This document shows, one piece after another, positions 35,463-44,978 of a DNA stretch of 64,000 bases. Source of the DNA: Rhizobium jaguaris (lineage in GTDB: Bacteria; Pseudomonadota; Alphaproteobacteria; Rhizobiales; Rhizobiaceae). The stretch spans positions 2,520,927 through 2,584,926 of the forward strand of contig NZ_CP032695.1 of assembly GCF_003627755.1 (NCBI RefSeq). The letters are read 5' to 3'. The translations under genes were made by a program, and so were the position numbers. How positions within the stretch are numbered: the first letter of the stretch is position 1; the number at the start of each line of letters is the position of its first letter. The notes beneath the pieces were generated by a model. That model ran no database searches. It had not been told where the DNA came from and saw nothing but the letters and a program-made list of their open reading frames with translations.

Positions 35463-36896
35463 ATGGCTTCGGGCTCCACGCAAAAGTTTTCGTTATTCGC
35501 GCTGACAGCGATGGTTGTCGGCTCCATGGTGGGTGCGGGTATCTTCTCGCTCCCCCGTACCTTCGGGGCCGCGACCGGTCCGTTTGGCGCGATCATCGCC
35601 TGGTGCATAGCCGGCGGCGGCATGTACATGCTCGCGCGCATCTTCCAGGCGCTAGCGGAACGCAAGCCGGATCTCGACGCCGGCGTCTATGCCTATGCGA
35701 AAGCCGGTTTCGGCGACTATCCCGGTTTCCTGTCGGCCTTCGGCTACTGGATCGGCAGCTGCATTGGTAACGTCTCCTACTGGGTTTTGATCAAGTCGAC
35801 GCTTGGCCGATTCTTCCCGGTCTTCGGTGATGGCAACACACTCGTCGCAATCGTCGTTGCTTCGATCGGTATCTGGCTGTTCCACTTCATGATCCTCAGG
35901 GGCGTACAGCAGGCCGCCTTCATCAACACCGTCGTTACAGTCGCCAAGGTCGTCCCGATTCTTACCTTCATCGTGCTGCTTGCCGTCGCCTTTAAGCTGG
36001 ATCTGTTTCGCGCCAATTTCTGGGGTGGTGAAGGGATGCCGGCAGCTTCGCTTCTGGAGCAAATCCGGGCGACAATGTTGGCGACGGTCTTCGTTTTCAT
36101 CGGTATCGAGGGCGCGAGCAATTATTCACGCTATGCGCAGACCCGTGCCGATGTGGGTACGGCAACAATTATCGGATTCGTCGGCGTTACCGCGCTTATG
36201 GTGTTGGTGACGCTGTTGCCCTACGCCGCCCTGCAACGCCCGGAAATCGCAGGCATGACTCAGCCTTCAATGGCGGGTGTGCTGGCAGCCGTCGTCGGGC
36301 CATGGGGAGCAGTCTTCATCAGCGCCGGGGTCATCATTTCGGTTTTGGGCGCCTATCTCGCCTGGTCGCTGGTGTGTGCGGAAGTCCTCTACGTTGCCGC
36401 ACGCACAGATGACATGCCACGTCTCTTCGGCACCGAGAACCAGAACAAGGTTCCGGCTGCAGCGCTTTGGCTGACAAACGTCATCGTTCAGCTTTTTGTG
36501 ATCAGCACCTATTGGTCTCGGGACGCATTCGCGCTGATGTTGAACCTGACCAGCGCCATGTCGCTGATCCCCTATCTGTTCGTCGCGGCATACGGCTATC
36601 TCGTCGCGCGGCGCGGGGAGACCTATGAGGTGAGGCCGCAGGAGCGTCGACGCGACCTCATCATCGCCGGCATCGCCGTGATCTATACGATCTTCATGAT
36701 CATCGCCGGCGGATTGAAGTTCGTTCTTCTGTCGGCTCTTCTCTACGCTCCCGGCACGATACTCTACTTCTGGGCCCGCCGCGAGCAAGGCAAGCAGATA
36801 TTCAACACGACCGCCGACTGGGTGATCTTCGCCGCTGCAGTCATTGGCTGCATTGCCGCCATCGCCGGATTGTCCACCGGCTACCTGACAATCTGA
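35463..36896 (+). CDS. arcD: Arginine/ornithine antiporter-like APC permease (ArcD), copy 2
   Basis: 477 residues, about twelve membrane segments, with '[20 protein letters not shown]' and '[19 protein letters not shown]' matching copy 1 almost residue for residue. The tandem arrangement suggests duplication followed by divergence; perhaps one exports citrulline and the other ornithine, or they differ in affinity. Its stop is 13 bases before arcA, which has its own GGAGG site, so copy 2 and arcA are surely cotranscribed. Confidence 0.88.
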   Translation: MASGSTQKFSLFALTAMVVGSMVGAGIFSLPRTFGAATGPFGAIIAWCIAGGGMYMLARIFQALAERKPDLDAGVYAYAKAGFGDYPGFLSAFGYWIGSCIGNVSYWVLIKSTLGRFFPVFGDGNTLVAIVVASIGIWLFHFMILRGVQQAAFINTVVTVAKVVPILTFIVLLAVAFKLDLFRANFWGGEGMPAASLLEQIRATMLATVFVFIGIEGASNYSRYAQTRADVGTATIIGFVGVTALMVLVTLLPYAALQRPEIAGMTQPSMAGVLAAVVGPWGAVFISAGVIISVLGAYLAWSLVCAEVLYVAARTDDMPRLFGTENQNKVPAAALWLTNVIVQLFVISTYWSRDAFALMLNLTSAMSLIPYLFVAAYGYLVARRGETYEVRPQERRRDLIIAGIAVIYTIFMIIAGGLKFVLLSALLYAPGTILYFWARREQGKQIFNTTADWVIFAAAVIGCIAAIAGLSTGYLTI

Positions 36897-36909
36897 AGAG
36901 GAGGTAAGG

Positions 36910-38166
36910 ATGTCTTCTGCAAGCTCCACCCAACAGGCTTTCGGGGTTCATTCGGAGGTCGGCCAACTGCGCAAGGTTATGGTCTGCGCGCCCGGCCGCG
37001 CCCATCAGCGTCTGACACCGACCAATTGCGACGCCCTTCTCTTCGACGATGTCCTCTGGGTCGACAATGCCAAACGCGACCACTTCGATTTCATGACCAA
37101 GATGCGCGACCGCGGCGTCGAAGTCCTGGAAATGCATAATCTCCTTACGCAAACGCTAGCGGTTCCCGAAGCCAAGAAGTGGATTCTCGACAACCAGGTC
37201 GTGCCGAACCAGATCGGTCTCGGTCTTATCAACGAGGTTCGCTCCTATCTCGAAGGGCTGTCGGATCGCGAACTGGCCGAAACACTGATCGGCGGGTTAT
37301 CGACCTACGAATTCCCGGAAAATATCGGTGGCGAACAACTGGCGCTGATCCGCGATGCGGCTGGTGTCAATGAATATCTACTGCCGCCGCTTCCGAACAC
37401 GCTCTACACGCGCGACACCACATGCTGGATCTATGGTGGAGTGACGCTCAATGCACTCTACTGGCCGGCGCGCCACGAGGAGACCATCCTTACGACCTCC
37501 ATCTACAAGTTCCATCCGGACTTTGCGGGAAAAGTGAATGTCTGGTGGGGCGATCCTACCAAGGATTGGGGCCTCGCCACATTTGAAGGTGGGGACGTCA
37601 TGCCGATCGGCAAGGGTAACGTGTTGATCGGCATGAGCGAACGCACCTCTCGCCAGGCCATCAGTCAGGTCGCTGCGGCGCTCTTCGAGAAGGGCGCGGC
37701 CGAGCGTGTCATCGTGGCGGCTATGCCGAAACTGCGCGCCGCCATGCATCTCGATACGGTATTCACTTTCGCCGACCGCGACTGCGTTTTGCTCTATCCG
37801 GATATTGTCGACAGCATCGAGGCTTTCTCCTACCGCCCGGACGGCAAGGGCGGCCTCGAGTTCCACCGGGATAAGGGCAGCTTCGTCGACACCGTGCGCG
37901 ACGCGCTCGGGCTGAAGAAGATGCGCGTCGTCGAAACCGGCGGCAATGACTACACACGCGAGCGCACGCAATGGGACAGCGGCGCGAACCTGGTCTGTGC
38001 CTCGCCGGGCGTCGTCTATGCCTATGACCGCAATACCTATGTGAACACATTGCTGCGCAAAGAGGGCATCGAGGTGATCACCATCGTCGGCGCTGAACTC
38101 GGGCGTGGGCGCGGAGGCGGCCATTGCATGACGTGTCCGATCACCCGTGATCCGGTCGACTACTGA
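36910..38166 (+). CDS. arcA: Arginine deiminase
   Basis: 418 residues, the same length as Pseudomonas ArcA. GAGGAGG precedes the ATG. Catalytic features: LYTRDTTCW (Asp of the guanidinium site), [10 protein letters not shown] (Glu/Asp), MHLDTVFTF (His and Asp) and [14 protein letters not shown], which places the nucleophilic cysteine at residue 406. The enzyme hydrolyses arginine to citrulline and ammonia. In full ADI pathways ornithine transcarbamylase (arcB) and carbamate kinase (arcC) follow to make ATP; neither is next to this gene here. Without them the step still yields ammonia for acid resistance or nitrogen supply. Confidence 0.97.
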   Translation: MSSASSTQQAFGVHSEVGQLRKVMVCAPGRAHQRLTPTNCDALLFDDVLWVDNAKRDHFDFMTKMRDRGVEVLEMHNLLTQTLAVPEAKKWILDNQVVPNQIGLGLINEVRSYLEGLSDRELAETLIGGLSTYEFPENIGGEQLALIRDAAGVNEYLLPPLPNTLYTRDTTCWIYGGVTLNALYWPARHEETILTTSIYKFHPDFAGKVNVWWGDPTKDWGLATFEGGDVMPIGKGNVLIGMSERTSRQAISQVAAALFEKGAAERVIVAAMPKLRAAMHLDTVFTFADRDCVLLYPDIVDSIEAFSYRPDGKGGLEFHRDKGSFVDTVRDALGLKKMRVVETGGNDYTRERTQWDSGANLVCASPGVVYAYDRNTYVNTLLRKEGIEVITIVGAELGRGRGGGHCMTCPITRDPVDY

Positions 38167-38211
38167 GACGCAACGCGAAGGCGGCTGTGAACGAGAACCG
38201 GAGGTGCCATC

Positions 38212-38760
38212 ATGGCAAACGCGAACCACTGGGCCGGAACCGACCAGACCCGATGGGTCTGGTTTCTCTGCCTCGGCATAGCGCTCGTTGTCGGCGGCAT
38301 TCTCGCGATCATGCTACCCGCAATATCGAGCATTGCCGCCGGTCTTGTCCTGGGGCTCGTCCTGGCGGTCGTCGGCATCCTGCAGATCGTCCAGGCCTTC
38401 CGTGTAACGGCCTGGGCCGGTTTCGTCTGGGGACTCCTGGTCGGCTTTGTTCAGCTCGTCGGCGGCGTCCTGATCTACCTCAACCCGCTCGCAGGAGCGA
38501 TCGCCCTTACCCTGCTGATCGCGCTGGTTTTCATCGTTCAGGGGATCGCGCAAATCCTGCTGGCATTGCGGCTGCGACCCCATACTGGTTGGGGCTGGCT
38601 CGCAATTTCCGGTCTCATTGCCCTTGTCGCGGGCGCCTTGCTGGCGCTTAAAATGCCGTTCAGCGGCATTTATACTCCAGGGACGATTACGGGAATTTCC
38701 CTTCTCGTGGCAGGAGGAGCCTACATTGCAATGGCCGCATCGTCGCGCAGAGCGCATTAA
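38212..38760 (+). CDS. HdeD family acid-resistance membrane protein
   Basis: 182 residues, six hydrophobic segments in three glycine-rich pairs (for example 'LGIALVVGGILAIMLPAISS' and 'GLVLGLVLAVVGILQIVQAF'), matching HdeD/DUF308. E. coli HdeD aids survival at low pH and high cell density. AGGTGCC lies before the ATG and 45 bases separate it from arcA, so both may be one unit for acid stress, fitting the ammonia released by arginine deiminase. Confidence 0.87.
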   Translation: MANANHWAGTDQTRWVWFLCLGIALVVGGILAIMLPAISSIAAGLVLGLVLAVVGILQIVQAFRVTAWAGFVWGLLVGFVQLVGGVLIYLNPLAGAIALTLLIALVFIVQGIAQILLALRLRPHTGWGWLAISGLIALVAGALLALKMPFSGIYTPGTITGISLLVAGGAYIAMAASSRRAH

Positions 38761-38771
38761 GGCCGCATATA

Positions 38772-38802
38772 TGCTCTCGTCGGTCGCGACGATCCGAGAG
38801 CA
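38772..38802. terminator. Possible bidirectional hairpin terminator
   Basis: TGCTCTCG at 38772-38779 pairs with CGAGAGCA at 38795-38802 between two converging genes (hdeD-like and GT25). The stem is perfect but no T-run follows, so termination is only suggested by position. Confidence 0.4.
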
Positions 38803-38877
38803 AGGCAATGGCGCAAACTCTGTCCGAACGCTGCTACGCACGAGGTAATACAGCTGAAATCCCGAGCGCCAGCTCCT

Positions 38878-39618
38878 TCAGATCGCCAGCGCATAGCGAA
38901 TGCGCCGGCAATATTCGGCGGCGCGCAAAAGGTGGGTGGGCAGGCGTTTCGGGCCGAAGAATTTGACCTGGCTATAGTCCGCCCGATTCCCGATCTGGCT
39001 GTTGCTGCTATGGCTCATCAGGCTCACGATATTGCGCCTGACGCTAAACACTTTCGAGCCGTGATGCCACCCTCTTTCGAGCGCGACATCGAAGGGAAAT
39101 CTCATGGCGCGCAGGAACGGCAAAACCTTGCCTGCGCCGCGCCTGGTGATGACGTAACAGGCGGCCGAACCTTGCGGTCCATGCAGACACCGGCCTATTT
39201 CGTCGCCGAATGCGCTTTTTGCGACGCTGAGAAACCCGCGACTTCGGTGATTGAAGAGTTTGACGACGTCCGCATTCGGAGTGGCCTCAAGAATGGCGAT
39301 CGTCCTTTTCGTCAGATCGACCGTGATCTCGATGTCGTCCTCCATGACGAGAGCCGCATCGAAATCGCTCTCAAGAAAGGCGGAGAGGCATTTGATGTGG
39401 CTGCGATAGCAACCATATTCGCCCGGGAGGATTGTTCGCCCTCCATGCCGGGCGAAGCCTTTCCAATCCACGTCCCGAAAATCTTCTGGCGACAGCTCGT
39501 GCCCGTCGGTGGCGGCCACCCTGATGACGTCTATGCGGTATTCCTCTGCTTTGGTGCGCACGGCGGCCCATCGATCGGCCGACCTGTCGAGATTGATGAT
39601 GTAGACGCCCAGCTTCAT
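38878..39618 (-). CDS. Glycosyltransferase family 25, second of pair
   Basis: 246 residues. The N-terminal 'GVYIINLDRSADRWAAV' and 'GEYGCYRSHIKCL' motifs together with 'ALVMEDDIEI' (the DxD-like EDD nucleotide-sugar/metal site near residue 92) identify the GT25 family, which adds galactose or related sugars to LPS cores. It ends 'RYALAI'. Its ATG overlaps the previous gene stop (39615-39618), so both are translated together. Substrate is unknown. A role in surface polysaccharide decoration is inferred from the family. Confidence 0.87.
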   Translation of the reverse strand: MKLGVYIINLDRSADRWAAVRTKAEEYRIDVIRVAATDGHELSPEDFRDVDWKGFARHGGRTILPGEYGCYRSHIKCLSAFLESDFDAALVMEDDIEITVDLTKRTIAILEATPNADVVKLFNHRSRGFLSVAKSAFGDEIGRCLHGPQGSAACYVITRRGAGKVLPFLRAMRFPFDVALERGWHHGSKVFSVRRNIVSLMSHSSNSQIGNRADYSQVKFFGPKRLPTHLLRAAEYCRRIRYALAI

Positions 39619-40481
39619 TGTGGGTCGCCGACCTGTTTGGCCGTGCGGTTAAGCAAAGGCATTACACTTTTTTCGGCCCTGCCGCTTCCGCGCATGACCG
39701 CAGCCACACGCCCCATCGCGAGAAGACCGAGCAGCCGCGCAAGCCGGAAAAACAGCCGGCTGGTCTCGACGAAGATCCTGAATGGCATGACCGTCACGTA
39801 ATGGAGTTTTGATCTGTGGTAATCTCCACGTTTCCCTTGGATCTGCGAAGGCAGGCCCAATTGCTGATCTATGGGAAGAGGAACGACAAAAGCGGACTTC
39901 AAGCCGGCGAAAAACTCAAGATCGAACGCCAAGTCGAAAGGCAACTGCATCGGCGTGAGCTTCCGGACAAACCACTCTGCCGCTCGGCGATTGATGATGT
40001 AGGCGCCAGAACCTTTTTCCCGAGTCAACGCGACCGCCAGGCTGCGGCTTTCAGTCAGTCGGGAGTAGCGGAATTTGCGGCCAGCGCTAACCGTCGAAAG
40101 GCGCAGGATATCCCATTTTTCGTTCTGCTTGAGGGCCTCATCCAAGAGCTCCGCGAGATCATCCGGAAACTCGAGATCATCCTCCAGAATAAGAGCAAAC
40201 TCGCCGCTCGAAGCAAGAAGGCGCCTCGCACACTCGATATGGCTCAGATAACAGCCGACTTCCGCGGGATTGCGCCGACGGCCATGTTTGAAGCGAAAGG
40301 CGAATTCATCGAAATCCGGTATTGGAAACTCGATTGAGGCACCCTCTACGGCCGGCACCCGCTCGGCGGCCAGCCCGATGCATGCAAGCTTCTGTTGCAT
40401 GGTAACCAACCGATCGGCCGCGCGATCCAGATTGATCAAATAAATCTTAAGCGACGCTTCGCCAGGCTTCGCATTTATCAT
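39615..40481 (-). CDS. Glycosyltransferase family 25, first of pair
   Basis: 288 residues from ATG 40481 (frame open to 40532). GT25 motifs: 'IYLINLDRAADRLVTM' at the N-terminus, 'EVGCYLSHIECARRLL', and 'ALILEDDLEFPDD' with the metal-binding acidic triplet. The C-terminus has a cationic hydrophobic tail (FRIFVETSRLFFRLARLLG, then LLAMGRVAAVMRG) that may tether it to the inner membrane. It is clearly related to the next gene. The pair probably adds sequential sugars to lipopolysaccharide. Confidence 0.86.
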   Translation of the reverse strand: MINAKPGEASLKIYLINLDRAADRLVTMQQKLACIGLAAERVPAVEGASIEFPIPDFDEFAFRFKHGRRRNPAEVGCYLSHIECARRLLASSGEFALILEDDLEFPDDLAELLDEALKQNEKWDILRLSTVSAGRKFRYSRLTESRSLAVALTREKGSGAYIINRRAAEWFVRKLTPMQLPFDLAFDLEFFAGLKSAFVVPLPIDQQLGLPSQIQGKRGDYHRSKLHYVTVMPFRIFVETSRLFFRLARLLGLLAMGRVAAVMRGSGRAEKSVMPLLNRTAKQVGDPQ

Positions 40482-40934
40482 GCCACATCCACTCCAAAGT
40501 GGCGGAGTCACCGCCACATCGGGAGCGAACATGTTCAGCTCGGCTTACGGCACACTTACAAAATCCTGGCGAAAAGATGAAATCTGCCTTCATTCAGTGC
40601 CTTCGCTCGGGGATGGACAGCAAACAGACAGGTTGGCCGCATTGGTCCAATCTCTGCACCACCAATGCTGGATGCCGAGCAACACGGATCATTCCATGCA
40701 CTTCAAGCCAGTTATCGCCCTCGGTGTTGGCCAGATGCTGCGCGAGGTCTCCCTTTGAACCGCGCCAGCCCTGCACCTGCGTGCAGCTACGCCTGCGAGC
40801 AACATTATGTTCCTGCGGACATAAGACTGTCCGACTTCTGGTTCAGGACAATAAAATCCGGTAAACCGCTCATCTTGGTTGGTGGTGTCGCGCGCAACTC
40901 AACTTTCGGCGCTGCAAGAAAAATAGGACGTTCC
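40482..40934. other. Divergent promoter region, no gene seen
   Basis: About 450 bases between the GT25 pair and the response regulator. It has a small hairpin GTGGCGG/CCGCCAC at 40499-40517 in the leader of the GT25 transcript. Frames open across this stretch on both strands (for example into the response regulator from 40665) but show no family resemblance or ribosome sites. Confidence 0.5.
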
Positions 40935-41612
40935 ATGCGCGTGTTATTGGTCGAAGACAATGGCAAGCTCGCCGCGGTGACGCATGACGCGATGCGCGCC
41001 CATGGCTTCACTGTCGATCATGTCTCTAACGCACACGATGCCGAAGAAGCCGTCGCGACGGTCGAATATGATTCCATCATATTGGATCTCGGTTTGCCCG
41101 ATCGTGACGGCCTGACGCTGATCGAACCGTTGCGAAAGATTGCTCCGTCGACACCACTTTTGATCCTGACCGCACGCGATGCCTCGAGTTCGATTATCGA
41201 TGCGCTCGACAGCGGTGCCGACGACTATCTTTGCAAGCCATTTGTGATGGGGGTGCTGATTTCTCGTCTGCGCGCGATCATGCGTCGCGGCGAACCACGT
41301 CACGGCACTATCTTGGAGCTCGGCGACGTCACGTTTGATCCAAGTCAGTATTCGGCCTCCGTCGGCGAGACGCCACTATCTCTCAGCCGCCGCGAATTTG
41401 CCGCGCTGCATCTTTTCTTGCGCCGCCCCAATCATGTCCTGTCGAAAGCGGAGGTCGAAGAAGCAATCTATGGTTTCGACGACGAGCTGAGCTCCAATGC
41501 CATCGAAGTTCTGCTGCATCGATTACGCAAGAAGCTTCAAGCGGCGGGATCGGTCCTCTACATCCACAACATGCGCGGCATTGGCTATATGCTTATGGAA
41601 AAGCGCCCTTGA
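40935..41612 (+). CDS. OmpR/PhoB family response regulator
   Basis: 225 residues from ATG 40935. Receiver domain 1-115: acidic pocket residues in LLVEDN, phosphorylation Asp in 'SIILDLGLPDRDG' (about residue 51) and the conserved Lys in 'DDYLCKPF'. The C-terminal winged helix (about 128-222) has 'LSRREFAALHLFLRRPNHVL' and 'SSNAIEVLLHRLRKKL', close to PhoP/QseB/TctD-type regulators. The sensor kinase gene overlaps the stop codon. Targets are unknown; the GT25 genes divergent from it are possible candidates. Confidence 0.92.
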   Translation: MRVLLVEDNGKLAAVTHDAMRAHGFTVDHVSNAHDAEEAVATVEYDSIILDLGLPDRDGLTLIEPLRKIAPSTPLLILTARDASSSIIDALDSGADDYLCKPFVMGVLISRLRAIMRRGEPRHGTILELGDVTFDPSQYSASVGETPLSLSRREFAALHLFLRRPNHVLSKAEVEEAIYGFDDELSSNAIEVLLHRLRKKLQAAGSVLYIHNMRGIGYMLMEKRP

Positions 41613-42949
41613 AACGACCGCGCCTCACACTTCTGCAGCGGTTGATCCTGGCAATGTCGATTGTTGCCTTCGTGGCGATCTGTGCAAGTGCGATGTTCCT
41701 GTACTTCCGCTTCAAAGCCTCGAATGAAGCATTTCGCGAGGAGACGCTGTCAACCTTTGCCGAGAATCTGCGCCACGAACTGGCCATGGACCCGCAGCTT
41801 TCGAGCCCCTATGCGCAGGCGCTCAAGGCACGTATTCACCAGTTGCGAGGCCAATATGCAGTGGTGAGCAAGAGCGGCGGAATCATCGTTTCTTCCGGTC
41901 TCCAGGAACCATTGATCCCCTACGCCGGTGATCATACCAAGTATTTTCAGCTTCCAGCCCATGAGGGACAGAAGACGCTGTTTGGAGTTTCCCTGCCAAT
42001 TGCCCAGGGCGACTTGGCGGGCGTCATACAGGTGGCCTTCCCGAAAGAGCACGTCCTCTTCGACAGTGTCCTTGAGGAATTTGTCACGGATATCGCCTGG
42101 ATCTGGATTCCGTTCGTTCTGATACTGTTGGCAACAAACATTGTTGTCTTGGGCCTTGCGTTGAGGCCGTTGCGCGTCGCAGCGCAGGAGGCCGCACATA
42201 TCGGCCCATCGAGCATTGCGACACGACTGACGGAAAGCGGCATGCCGAACGACGTCCTTGCATTGATCCGATCGGTAAACGCGGCCCTCGACCGGCTACA
42301 GAGCGGCTTTCTATCGTTGGAGCAGTTCTCTGGACAATTGGCGCATGAATTGCGCACACCGCTGGCCATTGCCAAAGCCCGCCTATCCCTTTCGCAGGAC
42401 CATATCGCACGGGTAGTCGAGAAGGATTTTGAAGACGTTGAGCGCGTCATAACGCAACTTGTCGACCAGGTGCGTGTCAGGACACTTCATTACGAAGCGA
42501 CTGACGTCGTCGATCTGGGAGCGGTCGCCGCAGATGTCGCCCGTTATCTCGCCCCCACAGTCGTGGAGACCGGCCGCAATATCGAGCTGAAGACAGAAAC
42601 TAGTCCAGTCCTTGTCAGCGGTGCCAGGGATTTCATCTTTCGAGCCCTTCGCAACCTCGTCGAAAACGCACTGCATCACAGTCCCGAAAACGGAGTCATC
42701 ACCATCATCGTCTTCAGCGGTGGAATCAAAGTCATGGACCAGGGTCCCGGGTTCCCACAAAGGCGCCTGAACGGGGGTAGCGAACTTTTGGGTGAGACAG
42801 ATCGCAAGGACGGATTGGGCCTCGGTCTTGCCATCGTCGCCGAAACCATGGCTGCGCATAATGGACGGCTGCTATTAGCGAATCTTCCCACTGGCGGAGC
42901 GGTCGCAACCATGGCGTTTGACCGCCCAATCCTTGTGTCACGCATCTGA
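41609..42949 (+). CDS. Two-component sensor histidine kinase
   Basis: 446 residues, TTG start at 41609 overlapping the response regulator stop (TTGA). Two membrane segments (about 10-32 and 150-175) flank a periplasmic domain of about 115 residues. The H-box is QLAHELRTPLAIAKARL, followed by the ATPase: NLVENALHHS (N box), VMDQGPGFP (G1) and GLGLGLAIVAETMAAHNG (G2). The signal is unknown. Overlap with the regulator makes the pair a cognate system. Confidence 0.92.
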   Translation: MKRPRLTLLQRLILAMSIVAFVAICASAMFLYFRFKASNEAFREETLSTFAENLRHELAMDPQLSSPYAQALKARIHQLRGQYAVVSKSGGIIVSSGLQEPLIPYAGDHTKYFQLPAHEGQKTLFGVSLPIAQGDLAGVIQVAFPKEHVLFDSVLEEFVTDIAWIWIPFVLILLATNIVVLGLALRPLRVAAQEAAHIGPSSIATRLTESGMPNDVLALIRSVNAALDRLQSGFLSLEQFSGQLAHELRTPLAIAKARLSLSQDHIARVVEKDFEDVERVITQLVDQVRVRTLHYEATDVVDLGAVAADVARYLAPTVVETGRNIELKTETSPVLVSGARDFIFRALRNLVENALHHSPENGVITIIVFSGGIKVMDQGPGFPQRRLNGGSELLGETDRKDGLGLGLAIVAETMAAHNGRLLLANLPTGGAVATMAFDRPILVSRI

Positions 42950-43044
42950 GCAGTGTCCCCGGCATGAGTTCATGCCGGAGATATAGTTTCGAAGATTCGC
43001 AGTCCCGGAACAATCGATTTCATTCGTTGACCTGCCGCGCGTAC

Positions 43045-43073
43045 TTGACCGTATCCCCTCCAGGAGGATAGGA
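43045..43073 (+). promoter_or_regulatory. Putative promoter with C/G-rich operator before the CDF exporter gene
   Basis: TTGACC at 43045-43050 resembles a -35 element. The following spacer holds TATCCCCTCCAGGAGGATA (43052-43070), an imperfect palindrome with a C-tract flanked by TA-rich ends, of the sort bound by RcnR/DmeR-type nickel/cobalt repressors. A -10 is only weakly recognisable (GATAGG). It ends 64 bases before the ATG. Confidence 0.4.
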
Positions 43074-43136
43074 AAGTCCGGCTTCCCATCCGCGCGACAT
43101 CTGTTTGTGAGCGCACGAAAAAGGCGACGAGGATAT

Positions 43137-44498
43137 ATGTTCACGACGATCAAGGAATGGTTCGGTTTTGGCGCGCACGACCATCATCACGGTCACGGTC
43201 ACAGCCATGGCGCTCATGGTCATTCCCATTCGGAGACGGGAGGGCACGGCCACACCCACGGTGTCGTCGATCCGAGTATTACGACGTCGGAGCGCGGCAT
43301 CTGGGCGATCAAGTGGTCGTTTGTTATCCTCGCGATCACGGCGATCCTGCAATTGATCGTCGTCTTTGTCTCCGACTCCGTGGCGCTTCTGGCCGACACC
43401 ATCCACAATATCGCTGATGCCACCACGGCCATACCGCTCTGGATCGCTTTCGCCTTGGTCCGGCGTCCGCCGACTGCGAGGTTCAACTACGGTCTCGGCC
43501 GCGTCGAGGACTTTGCCGGCATGTTGATCGTCTTCATCATTCTGTTCAGCGCCATCGTAGCCGGATACGAGGCTATCGATCGGCTGATCCACCCGCAGCC
43601 GATTGCCCAGCTCGGATGGGTGACGGCGGCCGGTATCATCGGCTTCATCGGCAACGAAGTGGTCGCGGTCTTCCGTATCCGGGTCGGCCGCGAGATGAAC
43701 AGTGCCGCGCTGATCGCCGACGGTTATCATGCCAGGACCGACGGTCTGACAAGTCTCGCGGTTGTTGTCGGTGCGGCAGGCGTCTGGCTCGGCTTTCCGC
43801 TCGCCGACCCGATCATCGGCCTGCTGATCACCATCGCCATCTTCGGCATCGTCTGGCAGTCGGCCCGCGCCGTCATCACGCGCAGCCTCGACGGCGTCGA
43901 GCCGGGCGTCGCCGACGAAGTACGGCATGCCGCTGAACACGTCTCCGGCATCCAGCGTGTGACTGATGTCAAGGCCCGCTGGCTGGGCCACAAATTGCAT
44001 ACGGACGTGACGGTCGCCGTCGACGGTACGAAGTCGGTTGAAGAGGCGAATGGAATCCTACTGATCTTGAGAAGGGAACTGCAGGCTCACTTGCCGGCCC
44101 TCGGTTCCGCCGCGATTCAGCTCGACACCGCCGGAGCATCGCCTGCCGCGTCGGAACATGATCATCATGGACACCACCATGCGCCTGATCCGTTCCGGGT
44201 CGAGTCACCGCTCGCGACGGGCCTCCTCGAAATCGTCGACACGCCCGACGGCGAACGGATGCGTCTCACCATCTCCTCGCATGCGCACGGCCTGCAGGCG
44301 ATTGTCGAGATCAGACGTCCGGGCGGTGTCATCGAGACGCTTCCGCTCGCCTCGTCGACGAATGACCATCATGTCCTTCAAAGCGCCGAGGCACCGGCTG
44401 AACCGCATGAATTCGACGCAGTGCTCAAGCTCATCGCGGGCGAGCGCCAGGACGAGCTTCCCTTCCGGATGGAAGAGCCGGAAGGGCACCACCATTGA
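43137..44498 (+). CDS. Cation diffusion facilitator metal exporter (DmeF-like)
   Basis: 453 residues from ATG 43137 with a GAGGA site. The N-terminus is extremely His-rich (about 14-41, DHHHGHGHSHGAHGHSHSE followed by GGHGHTHG), and two further His clusters occur near 350 and at the C-terminal HHH. Six membrane segments carry the CDF metal site: 'LLADTIHNIADATTAIPLW' (HxxxD-like, segment 2) and 'IADGYHARTDGLTSLAVVVG' (segment 5). The C-terminal domain is longer than usual. Such His-rich CDFs export Co2+, Ni2+ or Zn2+. A metal-sensing repressor follows, supporting Ni/Co detoxification (DmeF). Confidence 0.87.
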   Translation: MFTTIKEWFGFGAHDHHHGHGHSHGAHGHSHSETGGHGHTHGVVDPSITTSERGIWAIKWSFVILAITAILQLIVVFVSDSVALLADTIHNIADATTAIPLWIAFALVRRPPTARFNYGLGRVEDFAGMLIVFIILFSAIVAGYEAIDRLIHPQPIAQLGWVTAAGIIGFIGNEVVAVFRIRVGREMNSAALIADGYHARTDGLTSLAVVVGAAGVWLGFPLADPIIGLLITIAIFGIVWQSARAVITRSLDGVEPGVADEVRHAAEHVSGIQRVTDVKARWLGHKLHTDVTVAVDGTKSVEEANGILLILRRELQAHLPALGSAAIQLDTAGASPAASEHDHHGHHHAPDPFRVESPLATGLLEIVDTPDGERMRLTISSHAHGLQAIVEIRRPGGVIETLPLASSTNDHHVLQSAEAPAEPHEFDAVLKLIAGERQDELPFRMEEPEGHHH

Positions 44499-44660
44499 GC
44501 GCCGCATGACTGATTTAGCGGATTTGGAGTTCAAAACGGACGAACGCGAGTTCCTGATCTGTCGGACGAAATTCCGACATTCGCAGCAATAGCGCCCGAC
44601 CCTCGGCTCACCAAGGTGCCGTCCGTTGACACCAATCCCCTCCTGCAGGATACAGGCGGT

Positions 44661-44936
44661 ATGACAGAATACACGCACGCGACCCATCCGGAAATCGTCA
44701 AGCGGCTCAAGCGAGCCGAAGGGCATCTGAAGAGCGTCATCGCCATGATCGAGGGCGGCAAGCCATGCCTCGACATCGCGCAACAGCTCTCCGCCGTCGA
44801 GAAGGCGATTATCAACGCGAAGCGTACTCTGATCCAGGACCATCTTGACCACTGCCTGGAGGAGACGGTCGGCGCGCTTCCCAGAGACCAGCGGCAGTCA
44901 ATCGACGAATTCAAGGCGATCACGAAATATCTCTGA
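44661..44936 (+). CDS. RcnR/CsoR family metal-sensing repressor
   Basis: 91 residues from ATG 44661. All-helical DUF156 fold: 'ATHPEIVKRLKRAEGHLKSV', 'GGKPCLDIAQQLSAVEKAI' and 'IQDHLDHCLEETVGALP'. N-terminal histidines, C36 and the HLDHC histidines match the Ni/Co ligand set of RcnR/DmeR better than the two-cysteine CuI set of CsoR. It should repress the exporter gene immediately upstream until metal binds. In other rhizobia dmeR precedes dmeF; here the order is reversed. Confidence 0.86.
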   Translation: MTEYTHATHPEIVKRLKRAEGHLKSVIAMIEGGKPCLDIAQQLSAVEKAIINAKRTLIQDHLDHCLEETVGALPRDQRQSIDEFKAITKYL

Positions 44937-44978
44937 GCGGATGAGGGCAGTCCACGCGGCGGACCTGGAGACGCTGGC

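Noticed and set aside
40665-40934. N-terminal extension of the response regulator
   Set aside because: The 90 extra residues have no similarity to receivers, are cysteine-rich and lack a ribosome site; homology starts at MRVLLVEDN.
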